Below, one piece after another: positions 7,426 to 16,240 of a stretch of DNA of 43,222 bases. Source of the DNA: Bacteroidota bacterium (GTDB lineage Bacteria > Bacteroidota > Ignavibacteria > UBA10030 > UBA8401). The notes under the pieces were generated by a model. That model worked only from the letters and a program-made list of their open reading frames with translations. It was not told the origin of the DNA and did not search any database. The DNA is taken from positions 1 to 43,222 of the forward strand of contig WBUG01000026.1 in assembly GCA_008933835.1 (NCBI GenBank). The letters are read 5' to 3'. Within the stretch, counting starts at the first letter, position 1, and each line of letters begins with the position of its first letter. The position numbers were made by a program, and so were the translations under genes.

Positions 7426-10080
7426 ATGTTCCGCAACCACCGAAGCGCCGTGCACCGCACCCTGTTGTACGCCCTCACGGCCCTGATGCTTCCCCTCTCG
7501 TTCCGCTGCATGGAGGAGCCGCTCAAGCCGAAGGCGCCCTCCTGGACGACGCAGCTGACCATCCCGCTGCTCGACAAGACGTACACCTTCGCGGACATCA
7601 TCCGGAAGGACGGAGAACGCTTCGACACGACCGGCGCCGTCATCCTCTATAAACCGATCACCGACGCGCTCGGCTACCGCCAGGGACTGCCCCACGAGGT
7701 GTTCCAGATGCCCTCCCCCACCGGCAACCGTATCGATCAGCAGATCGGTTCCATCCCGGTGGACATCGGCGCTCCCCCGTCGTTCAACCTGACGGCGTCG
7801 GACCTCGGTATCGCGTCGGCGAACTTCAATCCGTCGTTCCCGAACCAGTCCGTCTCGCTCAGTCCCTCGCAGCTCGGCCTGCCCACCGGCGTTGTGCTGC
7901 CGGCGGACTTCCCGTCCGTGCCGGTGGACCAGTCCTTCGGCGATACGACGCAGTTCCGCTACATCATCTTCGCCAACGGCACCATCGGCCTGCAGATCAC
8001 CAACAACTTCCCCTTCGCCATCCAGTTCGCGGGGAATCAGCTCCGCCTGCTGAACTTCAACACGGCGGCCGACACGGTCGAGACGGTGGCCAACTTCGTC
8101 TTCGCCGGTCAGATCGCCGCCGGCGCCACCGTGAACTCCACCCCGGTCCCGCTCACCGGCGTGAAGATGAACGGCATCCTGAAGCTTAAGGGGACCATGT
8201 CCACCAGCGGCGCAACAGGACAGACCCTCACGAACGCCAATACCCTGGCCGCCACAGTGAGCTTCACCTCGCCGCAGATCCAGTCCATGGTGCCCGATCC
8301 GGCCCCGCCGATGGCCCTGAACGAGGTCTTCGGTGATTCCACCGACTTCCGGTACATCGTGTTCGAATCGGGACAGATGTCCCTCTCCATCGCCAACAAC
8401 TTCCCCTTCACTGTCGCCTTCACCGGCAACGCCCTGCAGTTGGTGAACAGGAACGACACCACGGAGGTGGTCGCGAACTTCACCTTCGCCGGACCCATCG
8501 GGGCGAACAGCACCGCCAGCTCCAACACGGTGCAGCTCACCGGCGTGAAGATGGACGCCATCCTGAAACTGAAGGGGACCGTCACCATCAGCAACTACTT
8601 CGGCACCACCGTCACCGGCGCCAACAACATCGGCGCCACGCTCAACCTCACGAACGGTAAGCTCACCTCGGCCATGGTGAACACGCTGAACTTCAATCCC
8701 ACCAGCGTGCTCGACGTCCCCGATTCCGCCGTGACGCTCGACGACTCCATCAAGGTGAAGTTGGCGCGGTTCGACAGCGGCGGCGTCCGCATCAAGATCG
8801 TGAACAACAACTCCGTCAGCCTGAGCGTGAAGTTCGGCATCTCCGAACTGCGCGACAACCGGACCGGCGGACAGCCGTTCCGGCTCCAGGGGACCAACCC
8901 GACCACCGGCATCCTCACCATCGGTGCGAAGGACTCCATCGATGAGCTGGTGCAGATGAAGGACGTGACCTTCGTCTCGCGTGACCGGCAGGGGACCGAT
9001 ACGGTCGTGACGCGGTTCCTGCACTTCCAGCTGGAGATCAAGACGGTGCAGGCCGCCGCGGGATACGCGCTCGTCAGCAAGACCGACAACGTGCTCGCGC
9101 TGGTGCAGCCGACCGGTTCGTTCGTCCTGAACGAGGTGCAGGGGAAGATCCCGCCGCAGCGCATCGGCATCGCGCAGGAGTTCGACGCCGGCATCGGCGA
9201 CATCGGCAACAACCTCTCATTGACCGGATTCCGCAGCGCCATCAGTCTGGCGGTGAACGTGCTCAGCACCGGACTCTTCCCGACCGACGTGAACCTGAAC
9301 GTCTATCCCGTGAACAAGAACGGCGTGGAAGGGGCGCCGGTCGTCATCGTGGACCGCATCAATCCCGGCGATCCCTCCACCATCGACATCGATACGGCCG
9401 ACGTCAATCAGCTCATGAACGCCTTCCTGGCCTCGTCCAAGGAGCTTCCCTCCAAGTTCCGGCTCCGCGGCACCGTCACGGTGAGTCCGATGGACGTGTA
9501 CGGCGACAACACCAACCCGAAGGCGGGCGTCGGCCGGGTGGTGCAGGACGACAGCGTCCACGTCACCATGGAGTACGCCATCCCGGTGGCCCTCGGCATC
9601 CAGAACGGTTCGCTGAAGGACACCGTGTCGCTCGAAGAGAACAACATCGACACCACGCAGCTGGCCCTCATCGAGAGCGGCAAGATCTATATGAACGTCG
9701 AGAACACCTTCCCGGTGACGCTCGATATCACGATGCGGCTCTTCCGCGGCAAGGAGACCGACAAGACGCAGATCGACACCGTCTCGCCGCCGGTGCTGAC
9801 CGTTCCGCAGGTGCTGAACGATCCGGCGAACTACCCGCCGCTGCGCATCGCGGCGGACACCACCGCCGCCCGGACCGGCGTGAAGTCGTACACCTTCCTG
9901 AACCTCGTCCCCGCGGACGCGGCGAAACTGAAGGACGCCGCCTTCACCGGCATCGACCTGAAGATGAACACCGCCGGCAGCGGACAGACCGCGGCGCCGT
10001 TCAACAAGACGGACCGCATCCGGCTGAAGACGTTCGCCAACGTCATCTTCAACGTCGATTTCGACCGTCTGAACAACTGA
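7426..10080 (+). CDS. Large surface lipoprotein with internal duplications
   Basis: An 884-residue protein I do not recognise as a named family. The start at 7426 has GGAGGA six bases upstream and gives a signal sequence ending at SFRC (C28), so it is probably a lipoprotein. Residues about 171-301 and 302-430 are a clear tandem duplication: both begin FGD[ST]T.FRYI[IV]F, contain [TA]NNFPF and end TGVKM.[GA]ILKLKGT. Two weaker copies of the core strand pair occur near 455 (IKIVNNNSVSLSV) and 754 (MNVENTFPVTLDI), suggesting a chain of beta-sandwich units. No catalytic motif is apparent. The DUF5723-like barrel gene begins 26 bases downstream and is probably co-expressed, so the two may form a surface protein and its outer-membrane partner. 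That link is inference. Confidence 0.75.
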   Translation: MFRNHRSAVHRTLLYALTALMLPLSFRCMEEPLKPKAPSWTTQLTIPLLDKTYTFADIIRKDGERFDTTGAVILYKPITDALGYRQGLPHEVFQMPSPTGNRIDQQIGSIPVDIGAPPSFNLTASDLGIASANFNPSFPNQSVSLSPSQLGLPTGVVLPADFPSVPVDQSFGDTTQFRYIIFANGTIGLQITNNFPFAIQFAGNQLRLLNFNTAADTVETVANFVFAGQIAAGATVNSTPVPLTGVKMNGILKLKGTMSTSGATGQTLTNANTLAATVSFTSPQIQSMVPDPAPPMALNEVFGDSTDFRYIVFESGQMSLSIANNFPFTVAFTGNALQLVNRNDTTEVVANFTFAGPIGANSTASSNTVQLTGVKMDAILKLKGTVTISNYFGTTVTGANNIGATLNLTNGKLTSAMVNTLNFNPTSVLDVPDSAVTLDDSIKVKLARFDSGGVRIKIVNNNSVSLSVKFGISELRDNRTGGQPFRLQGTNPTTGILTIGAKDSIDELVQMKDVTFVSRDRQGTDTVVTRFLHFQLEIKTVQAAAGYALVSKTDNVLALVQPTGSFVLNEVQGKIPPQRIGIAQEFDAGIGDIGNNLSLTGFRSAISLAVNVLSTGLFPTDVNLNVYPVNKNGVEGAPVVIVDRINPGDPSTIDIDTADVNQLMNAFLASSKELPSKFRLRGTVTVSPMDVYGDNTNPKAGVGRVVQDDSVHVTMEYAIPVALGIQNGSLKDTVSLEENNIDTTQLALIESGKIYMNVENTFPVTLDITMRLFRGKETDKTQIDTVSPPVLTVPQVLNDPANYPPLRIAADTTAARTGVKSYTFLNLVPADAAKLKDAAFTGIDLKMNTAGSGQTAAPFNKTDRIRLKTFANVIFNVDFDRLNN

Positions 10081-10106
10081 ACACACCACACGAAAGGACC
10101 CGAACC

Positions 10107-11516
10107 ATGACACGCTTCGTCCGCTTCCCGTCCCTCCTCGTGATGCTCGCTGTGGTGTCGTTCTCCACGGCGTTCGCCGGAGGCGACCGCTTCTCTCCCC
10201 GCATCGTCGGCATGGGCCGTGCGTTCACCGCGCTCTCGCGCGGCCTGGACGCCGTCGGCACCAATCCGGCCAACCTGGCGCTCAACGACCGCGACGCCAC
10301 CGTGACCCTGAACATCGCACCGCTCGGCTTCAGCGTCGGCAGCGACTTCATCAATCTGAAGGTGTACAACGACTTCTTCACCGGCATGGAGAATCCGGCC
10401 GATCCCGGCGGGGACCGCATCTCCCGGCCGTTGACCGCGCAGGACAAAGAGGACATCCTCGCCCTGTTCCCCGGGGGGACCGGACGCACACAGTTCGGCA
10501 CGGAGATCTCGCCGCTCGGCCTCTCGCTGCAGGTCGGTGATTTCGGACTCGGCATCTCGCCCTACGTCGAGGTGGCAGGGAACCTCGACCTGACGCAGGA
10601 CTACATGAAGTTCGCCCTGAACGGGTTCGAGCCGAACGGTTCGGTCTATTCCTTCAACGGGACCGCCGTCAACGCCTCCGCCGTTGCCGGTGCCAACGCT
10701 TCGTTCGGTTATGTGCTCCCCGTCGACGGCTTCGGTCTGACCGACATCGCGGTCGGTGTCGGGGTGAAGTACCTGATCGGCATCGCCTACATCGCGACCG
10801 ACCACTACGACGGGTCCATCCGGACCATCGTCACCCCGTCGCCGGTCGCCGGCATACCGGAGGAGATCGAGATCCGCAGCGACCTGGACTTCATGCAGTT
10901 CGTTGCGGTCGATACCACCGACGGACAGCCCGTCGGGAAGGGGATGGGTTTCGACATCGGTCTGAACGCCACCGTGCTCGACCTGTTCCAGGTCGGCGTG
11001 GCGGTGACCGACATCGGTTCGGTGAAGTGGGACAAGTACACGAAGGCGGTCATCGGACGCGCCTCGCTGAGCCTGACCAAGTTCGATCAGGCCGCCCAGG
11101 ACTCCCTGTCGAGCATCTTCAAAGGAGAGACCAGGGACACCACCGCGTTCGAGTTCGACCTGCCGACGCAGGTGCACATCGGCGTCGCGGCGCGGATGGA
11201 CGACATCTTCGACGTCATCCCGTTCCGCTGGACCGTCGCGGCGGACCTGCACCTGGGACTGAACGAGGTGGCGGGCAACACGAAGATACCGCAGTTCGCC
11301 ATCGGCACGGAACTCGACCCGCTCGCGGGCTGGCTGCCGCTCCGCACGGGCATCATGATCGGCGGCCGCGAACGGTTCGCCTGGTCCGCCGGTTTCGGCA
11401 TCCACATCCTCAACACGTTCGACCTCGACTTCGCCACGCAGTCGCTCGCCATCATCTCGAACCCGGAGACCTACCGCACCGGTTCGTTCACGATGGGGAT
11501 GCGCCTGCGGTTCTGA
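10107..11516 (+). CDS. DUF5723-like outer-membrane beta-barrel protein
   Basis: A 469-residue protein with a signal peptide (MTRFVRFPSL...STAFA, cleavage near residue 24). The motif GMGRAFTALSRGLDAVGTNPANLAL resembles the N-terminal region of FadL/PorV-like and DUF5723 outer-membrane proteins. The rest has alternating beta-strand character and ends in an aromatic Phe (GMRLRF), as expected for a barrel recognised by the BAM machinery. The cargo is unknown. An AAAGGA ribosome binding site precedes the ATG. It follows the duplicated lipoprotein gene by 26 bases and ends at a strong hairpin facing rpoN. Confidence 0.78.
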   Translation: MTRFVRFPSLLVMLAVVSFSTAFAGGDRFSPRIVGMGRAFTALSRGLDAVGTNPANLALNDRDATVTLNIAPLGFSVGSDFINLKVYNDFFTGMENPADPGGDRISRPLTAQDKEDILALFPGGTGRTQFGTEISPLGLSLQVGDFGLGISPYVEVAGNLDLTQDYMKFALNGFEPNGSVYSFNGTAVNASAVAGANASFGYVLPVDGFGLTDIAVGVGVKYLIGIAYIATDHYDGSIRTIVTPSPVAGIPEEIEIRSDLDFMQFVAVDTTDGQPVGKGMGFDIGLNATVLDLFQVGVAVTDIGSVKWDKYTKAVIGRASLSLTKFDQAAQDSLSSIFKGETRDTTAFEFDLPTQVHIGVAARMDDIFDVIPFRWTVAADLHLGLNEVAGNTKIPQFAIGTELDPLAGWLPLRTGIMIGGRERFAWSAGFGIHILNTFDLDFATQSLAIISNPETYRTGSFTMGMRLRF

Positions 11517-11534
11517 CGGCGCCGCTGTACACGA

Positions 11535-11569
11535 AAAGACCCCGGCACCGTGCGGTGACCGGGGTCTTT
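11535..11569. terminator. Bidirectional terminator between barrel gene and rpoN
   Basis: AAAGACCCCGG..CACCG pairs with CGGTG.CCGGGGTCTTT (one bulged base), flanked by A-runs and T-runs. This is the classical layout for a terminator shared by convergent genes. Confidence 0.85.
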
Positions 11570-11591
11570 CGTTTCCGGGGCGGACCGGAGG

Positions 11592-13031
11592 TCAGATGGA
11601 GCGGCGGAGCCGCGCGACCGGTATCATCATCGATTCGCGGTATTTGGCAACGGTGCGCCGGGCGATGTTGAACCCCTTCTCCTTCAGGACGGCGGCGATC
11701 TCCTCGTCGCTGAACGGCTGCGATTTGTCCTCGCCCGCGAGGATCTCGCGGATGCGCTCCTTCACCTCCTTGTTCGAGACATCCTCGCCGCTCTGCGTGC
11801 TGATCCCCTCGCTGAAGAAGTGGCGAAGTTCGAACACGCCGAAGTCGGTCTGCACGTACTTCCCGTTCACCACGCGGCTGATGGTCGAGATGTCCATCCG
11901 GATGGTCTCGGCGATGTCCTTGTAGATGAGCGGTTTCAGCCCCTCGCCGCTCTCGAAGAAGTCGCGCTGCCGGTCCACGATGGCGTGCATCACCTTCAGC
12001 ATCGTCTCGCGCCGCTGGTAGATGGAGGCGATGAACCACTTGGCCGCGTCGAACTTCTGCCGAAGGAACTGCTTCGTGTCCGCCCCCGTCGTCTTGTTCC
12101 GGCGCGACATCAGCTCGCGGTAGTTCCGGTTGATGCGGAGCGGGGGGACGTTCTTGTCGTTGAGCTGGATGATGAACTCGGTCTCGTCCTTCGTGACGAT
12201 GAAGTCCGGGGTGAGGTAGTTCTCCTGCGAGTTGATCGTCCCTTCGCCCGGTTTGGGGTTGAGGTGGCCGATGAGCTCCAGCACCCGTTTCACCTCGTCC
12301 ATCGGCACGCCGAGCATCTTGGCGATCTGTTCGTAGTGCTTCTTGGTGAACTCGTCGAAATGGTCGTGCAGCAGACGCCGCGCCAGGCCGATGAGGTGGG
12401 GGTCCCCCTTCACGAAATCGAGCTGGATGAGGAGGCACTCCTGCAGGGTGCGCGAACCGATGCCGGGGGGCTCGAGACGCTGAATGATGCCGAGCACCTC
12501 CTCCACCTGCGGCACCGAGAGGTGCAGGCCGCGGCTCAGGTTGATGTCGTTGACGATGGATTCGAGGTCGCGGCGAAGGTAGCCGTCCTCGTCGATGTTG
12601 CCGATGATCTCTTCCGCGACGGAGAGCCCCATGTCCGTGACCTCCGCCAGCCGCAGCTGTTCGATGAGCTTTTCCGCCAGCGGCGTACTGGCGGCGATGG
12701 GGAACTCGTCCCGGTCCTCGTCGTCCGCCGCGCGGTTCTCCCCTTTCGGGATGTACGCCTCTTCATCGTTCAGGAAGTCCTCGAAGGAGAACTCGTCGTC
12801 CTTCGCGTTCTTCGCCTCCTCCGTCTCTTCGACCGACGCCGGCGCCTCCTCGGTGTTCTCCTCCGGCGTCACCTCGTCCTCCACCCCCTCCTCCAGCAGC
12901 GGGTTCGCCTCCAGCTCCGTCTTGATCATCTGCTCCAGCGCCAGCGTCGGCAGCTGCAGCAGCTTCAGGTACTGGATCTGCTGCGGCGTCAGCTTCTGCA
13001 GCATCTTCATCTGTTGGGAGAGGTGCAGCAT
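11592..13031 (-). CDS. rpoN: RNA polymerase sigma-54 factor RpoN
   Basis: The alternative sigma factor that directs RNA polymerase to -24/-12 promoters activated by AAA+ enhancer-binding proteins. The 479 residues show the N-terminal activator-interacting region (QQMKMLQKLTPQQIQYLKLLQLP), a very acidic linker at about 50-120, the core-binding domain, and the C-terminal RpoN box ARRTVAKYRE (457-466) that reads the -24 element. Start ATG 13031 gives the canonical MLHLSQQM beginning. It lies five bases downstream of the DUF3109 gene, so the two are co-transcribed. No enhancer-binding protein is encoded in this window. Confidence 0.96.
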   Translation of the reverse strand: MLHLSQQMKMLQKLTPQQIQYLKLLQLPTLALEQMIKTELEANPLLEEGVEDEVTPEENTEEAPASVEETEEAKNAKDDEFSFEDFLNDEEAYIPKGENRAADDEDRDEFPIAASTPLAEKLIEQLRLAEVTDMGLSVAEEIIGNIDEDGYLRRDLESIVNDINLSRGLHLSVPQVEEVLGIIQRLEPPGIGSRTLQECLLIQLDFVKGDPHLIGLARRLLHDHFDEFTKKHYEQIAKMLGVPMDEVKRVLELIGHLNPKPGEGTINSQENYLTPDFIVTKDETEFIIQLNDKNVPPLRINRNYRELMSRRNKTTGADTKQFLRQKFDAAKWFIASIYQRRETMLKVMHAIVDRQRDFFESGEGLKPLIYKDIAETIRMDISTISRVVNGKYVQTDFGVFELRHFFSEGISTQSGEDVSNKEVKERIREILAGEDKSQPFSDEEIAAVLKEKGFNIARRTVAKYRESMMIPVARLRRSI

Positions 13032-13036
13032 GGCGG

Positions 13037-13588
13037 TTAGTCGGTCAGCTCCTGTCGGAGGCGCTCCGTCCATTCCCGGCCGAACACCCGCGTGAGCGGG
13101 GCTTCCGAGAAGGCGTGTACGCCGATGTTCTCGCGGCGGCCCCGTTCCAGGGCCGGCTCGCATTCGTGGAAATACTCGAAGTGGATGCTCTTCCCGTCCC
13201 GGCTCCTCCGGATGGGGAAGAGGTGGCATGATTCGGGCTTCCGCCAGCCGATGCGTCCCTCCAGGAATGCCTGCTCGATGGCGCATTTGGCGACGGCGCC
13301 TTCGTAAAGGACGAAGACGCATGCCGCCCCCTCGACGCATTGCGTGGCATAGTTCCCGGGCGATCCCTCTACCATGCCGTTGCGCCCGATGATGTACCGG
13401 TGCCGCTCCGGCAGAAACGGTTCGACCGAGGGGAACACCCGTTCGAGTTCCGCCACCTCTTCGTCCCGCAGCGGCGCACCGCGTCCGCCGGGGAACGTGC
13501 AGCAGGCCCCCTTGCAGCGCTCCAGGTCGCAGGCGAACTTCGTCTCCGCCACCGATTCATGCACCGATATGTCGCCGATAACAAACAT
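13037..13588 (-). CDS. DUF3109 family cysteine-rich protein
   Basis: A 183-residue protein of the DUF3109 family, common in Bacteroidota. Nine cysteines are conserved-looking: C20, C25, C29 and C30 in CDLERCKGACC, then C84, C90, C102, C121 in ESCHLFP, and C143. This pattern recalls the YkgJ-type metal-chelating domain, so binding of zinc or an iron-sulfur cluster is likely, but the function is unknown. There is no signal peptide. It is upstream of rpoN with a five-base gap and preceded by an AT-rich region. Confidence 0.88.
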   Translation of the reverse strand: MFVIGDISVHESVAETKFACDLERCKGACCTFPGGRGAPLRDEEVAELERVFPSVEPFLPERHRYIIGRNGMVEGSPGNYATQCVEGAACVFVLYEGAVAKCAIEQAFLEGRIGWRKPESCHLFPIRRSRDGKSIHFEYFHECEPALERGRRENIGVHAFSEAPLTRVFGREWTERLRQELTD

Positions 13589-13737
13589 TGTGCCTAAAAA
13601 AGATACACAATTATTGGGGAAATGAAAAGAGAAAGAGGGGGCAATCCGAAAGAATGGATTGATTCATCGATGCATTGATACAATGAGCAAATGAACCGAT
13701 GCATCAATGACACAATGGATCGAATCCCATTTCTTTT
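13589..13737. repeat. AT-rich spacer with short direct and inverted repeats
   Basis: CGATGCAT occurs at 13668-13675 and 13697-13704 within longer imperfect copies (ending GATACAATG and GACACAATG). These are flanked by AATGGATTGATTC and AATGGATCGAATC. CATTGAT and ATCAATG are inverted around the centre. Composition and style recall the low-complexity array at the left edge. It lies between the dprA stop and the DUF3109 start, both on the minus strand, so it may hold the dprA end and the DUF3109-rpoN promoter. Confidence 0.5.
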
Positions 13738-14847
13738 TCAGACTCTGAGGAACATCTTCCCCGCCATCTGTTTCACCGCCCCTTTGAACTCGAGCGTCAG
13801 CAGGTGCACGAGGGTGTCCGCCGGCGGCATGCCGGAGGCTTCCGAGATGCCGTCCACATGCATCGGCTCGGCCGAGAGGACCGAGTAGACCCGCTCTTCG
13901 AAGAGGGTCAGGGGAGGGGGAGGCGAGAGCGGACGCCGGGACTCGGAAAGGAGCGGCCGGAACGCGCTGCGCAGTTCGTCCAGGATGTCGTCCACGGACT
14001 GCACGAGCTTCGCCTGTCCCCGCTTGATGAGCGTGTTGGTGCCGTTGCTCGTCTTCTCCCCGAGGTTTCCCGGCACGGCGAACAGTTCGCGGTTCTGGTC
14101 CAGCGCCGTCGAGGCGGTGATCATCGCGCCGCCGTTGAAGTCCGATTCCACGATGAGGAGTCCGTGCGACATGCCGCTGATGATGCGGTTACGCCGGGGG
14201 AAGTTCCCGGGGTCGAGCTTCGTCCCCATGAAGAACTCCGACACCACCGCCCCCTGCTCCTCGATGCGGTCGCACAGCTTCCGGTTCTCCGGGGGATACA
14301 CCGCGTCCAGCGCGCTGCCGATGACGGCGACGGTGCGGCCGCCGGCCGAAAGGGCCGACGCGTGCGCCGCGGTGTCGATGCCCCGGGCCAGACCGCTCAC
14401 GGCGGTGACGCCGAGACGGACGAGCTCCGCCGTGAACCGCTCGGTCACCGTCCGGCCGTACGCGGAGGGATGCCGCGTGCCGACCACGCCGAGCGCGTAG
14501 TGGTCCTGCGGACGGAAGCGTCCACGGACGAAGAGCAGCACCGGCGGATCGTAGATGCGTTTCAGCAGCGAGGGGTACTCCTCGTCCCACAGCGTCACGA
14601 TGCGGCCGTTCACCCGGTTGAGGCGCGACAGCTGGTCATCGATGAACCGCTGGTCGGGTTTCGCATGCGCCACCGCCAGGGCGATCTTCCGGTCGATGTG
14701 CTCGGCACCGCAGAGCTCGCGGGCAGAGGCCGCCATCACGGCGCGGGGGTGCCGGAAGTGAGCGATGAGCGAGCGGAGCCGGTGGTTCCCCACTTTGGGG
14801 ATGGAGGCGAGATGCAGCAGGTCGCGGATGTCGAACGGAACGGCCAT
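13738..14847 (-). CDS. dprA: DNA-processing protein DprA
   Basis: DprA binds incoming single-stranded DNA during natural transformation and loads RecA. The 369 residues show a helical N-terminal region with a helix-hairpin-helix-like IPKVGNHRLRSLI, the Rossmann-type core with GTRHPSAYGR (from G123), SGLARGIDTAAH, the VYPPEN segment, SGMSHGLLIVES and FAVPGNLGEKTSNGTNTLI. A C-terminal winged-helix region follows (about 305-369). All are typical. It is 88 bases downstream of the glycoside-hydrolase-like gene and is probably the last gene of the glmM operon. Confidence 0.95.
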   Translation of the reverse strand: MAVPFDIRDLLHLASIPKVGNHRLRSLIAHFRHPRAVMAASARELCGAEHIDRKIALAVAHAKPDQRFIDDQLSRLNRVNGRIVTLWDEEYPSLLKRIYDPPVLLFVRGRFRPQDHYALGVVGTRHPSAYGRTVTERFTAELVRLGVTAVSGLARGIDTAAHASALSAGGRTVAVIGSALDAVYPPENRKLCDRIEEQGAVVSEFFMGTKLDPGNFPRRNRIISGMSHGLLIVESDFNGGAMITASTALDQNRELFAVPGNLGEKTSNGTNTLIKRGQAKLVQSVDDILDELRSAFRPLLSESRRPLSPPPPLTLFEERVYSVLSAEPMHVDGISEASGMPPADTLVHLLTLEFKGAVKQMAGKMFLRV

Positions 14848-14935
14848 GCGTCTTCCTGTCGGCGCCGCGTGGAGGCGGCGGAGGGGCGGAGTGTGCGGTG
14901 TCGGTGAACGGGCGCAGGGCGGACGGCGGGAACGG

Positions 14936-16240
14936 CTAGGGCGATTCTCCCATGCGGATGCCGCGGGCGAGGGGCTCCCACCAGCGGCGCTCGATGAGGT
15001 GGACGATGTCGAACACCATCAGTCCGTCGGTCTTCTTCAGGTTCATGGCGACCGCGGCGGCGAACTGCTCGGGATGGCCGGCGTACTGTTCCACGTACAG
15101 ACCGCCGAACACCGGAACGGCCCCCATCGTCACCCGCATCGCCATCTCGGCGGACCCCTCCACGGAGTACCACGCTTCCTTCGGTCCGCCGGACCCGGAC
15201 TCGGTCACCGCAGCGCTGTTCTTCCGCGCCAGCTCTTCCTTGGTCACCTCGAAGAAGTAGTTCCCTGTGGTGTACAGGTCCAGCAGTTCGGCGTACCCGT
15301 ACTCGCGGTACCGTTCCGTCGCCCAGGGATATTCGAGGGACGGGTCGTACCGGCGGCTCGCCCAGTTCACCCCCATCTCGTAGTACAGCGGATACCACGC
15401 CCCGGTGTAATCGCCGAAGGAGATGCGGGGATTCGCCCCTTTCACCGCGGCGCGCGCCTCGGCGATGAAGGAATGGATGACCCCCGCACGCCATTCCAGC
15501 CAGCGCCGGTAGAAGGGGCCCGGCACGGTCACGGCCTTCCCGGAGGAGTCCTTCGACCACTCCAGCACGTCGCCGGGAAAACGGGGAACGGCCGCGCCGA
15601 TGTACCGTTCGAACAACGAGCGGGAGAGGGGCGAGAAGTCGGCGGCGATGCCGTCGTAGCGGACGCGGTCAAGGATGACGCCGTCCAGCCGCGGGTAGCG
15701 ACGGACCAATGCTGCGAGGACCGCGAGTTCGTGCGCGCGGACGGCGGGGTCCGCCGGATTGGTCATCGCGGAGTACTTCGTCTTCACCCGCGTGATGGGC
15801 ATGATGCCCGAGTCGGTGTGGACGACGGTGGCCCACTCGGGGTGCGCGGTGTAGACGATGCCGCGGTCATGGAAATTGTGTCCCGCAACGAAGACGTTGA
15901 GCGATGCGTGCACGCGCAGACCGCGCCGGTGTCCCTCTTCGATGAACGTGCCGAGGTAGTCGAAATCGGGCCGCGTGAATCCGTTCCATTCCGTCATGCG
16001 CGGGGCGGCGGTGCAGGGGAAGAGCACCTCGCCGGTGATGGGCTTCACGTCCACCACCGCGTCGGTGAAGCCGAGCCGCCGGAGCGTGTCGAGGTAGCAG
16101 CGGATGGATTCGGGATACGAGAAGCGCCGGAAGTTGGCGGTGGCGTCGAACCACATCAGTTTCGGTTTCGGCGCGGCGATGCCGTGCGCGGAGGGGAGCA
16201 GCAGGGCGAACAGCAGAAGCGCGATGGACCGCCGCGTCAT
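14936..16240 (-). CDS. Secreted family-10-like glycoside hydrolase (GHL10 type)
   Basis: A 434-residue exported protein with a signal peptide (residues 1-22, ending HGIA). LMWFDATANFRRFSYPESI, VVDVKPITGEVL, RGLRVHASLNVFVAGHNF and LDGVILDRVRYD match proteins often labelled alpha-amylase-family or family-10 glycosylhydrolase (GHL10) in Bacteroidota, with a TIM-barrel fold. The substrate is unknown. The start codon overlaps the glmM stop by four bases (ATGA), implying translational coupling to cell-wall precursor synthesis, so a polymer of the envelope is a reasonable but unproven target. Confidence 0.8.
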   Translation of the reverse strand: MTRRSIALLLFALLLPSAHGIAAPKPKLMWFDATANFRRFSYPESIRCYLDTLRRLGFTDAVVDVKPITGEVLFPCTAAPRMTEWNGFTRPDFDYLGTFIEEGHRRGLRVHASLNVFVAGHNFHDRGIVYTAHPEWATVVHTDSGIMPITRVKTKYSAMTNPADPAVRAHELAVLAALVRRYPRLDGVILDRVRYDGIAADFSPLSRSLFERYIGAAVPRFPGDVLEWSKDSSGKAVTVPGPFYRRWLEWRAGVIHSFIAEARAAVKGANPRISFGDYTGAWYPLYYEMGVNWASRRYDPSLEYPWATERYREYGYAELLDLYTTGNYFFEVTKEELARKNSAAVTESGSGGPKEAWYSVEGSAEMAMRVTMGAVPVFGGLYVEQYAGHPEQFAAAVAMNLKKTDGLMVFDIVHLIERRWWEPLARGIRMGESP

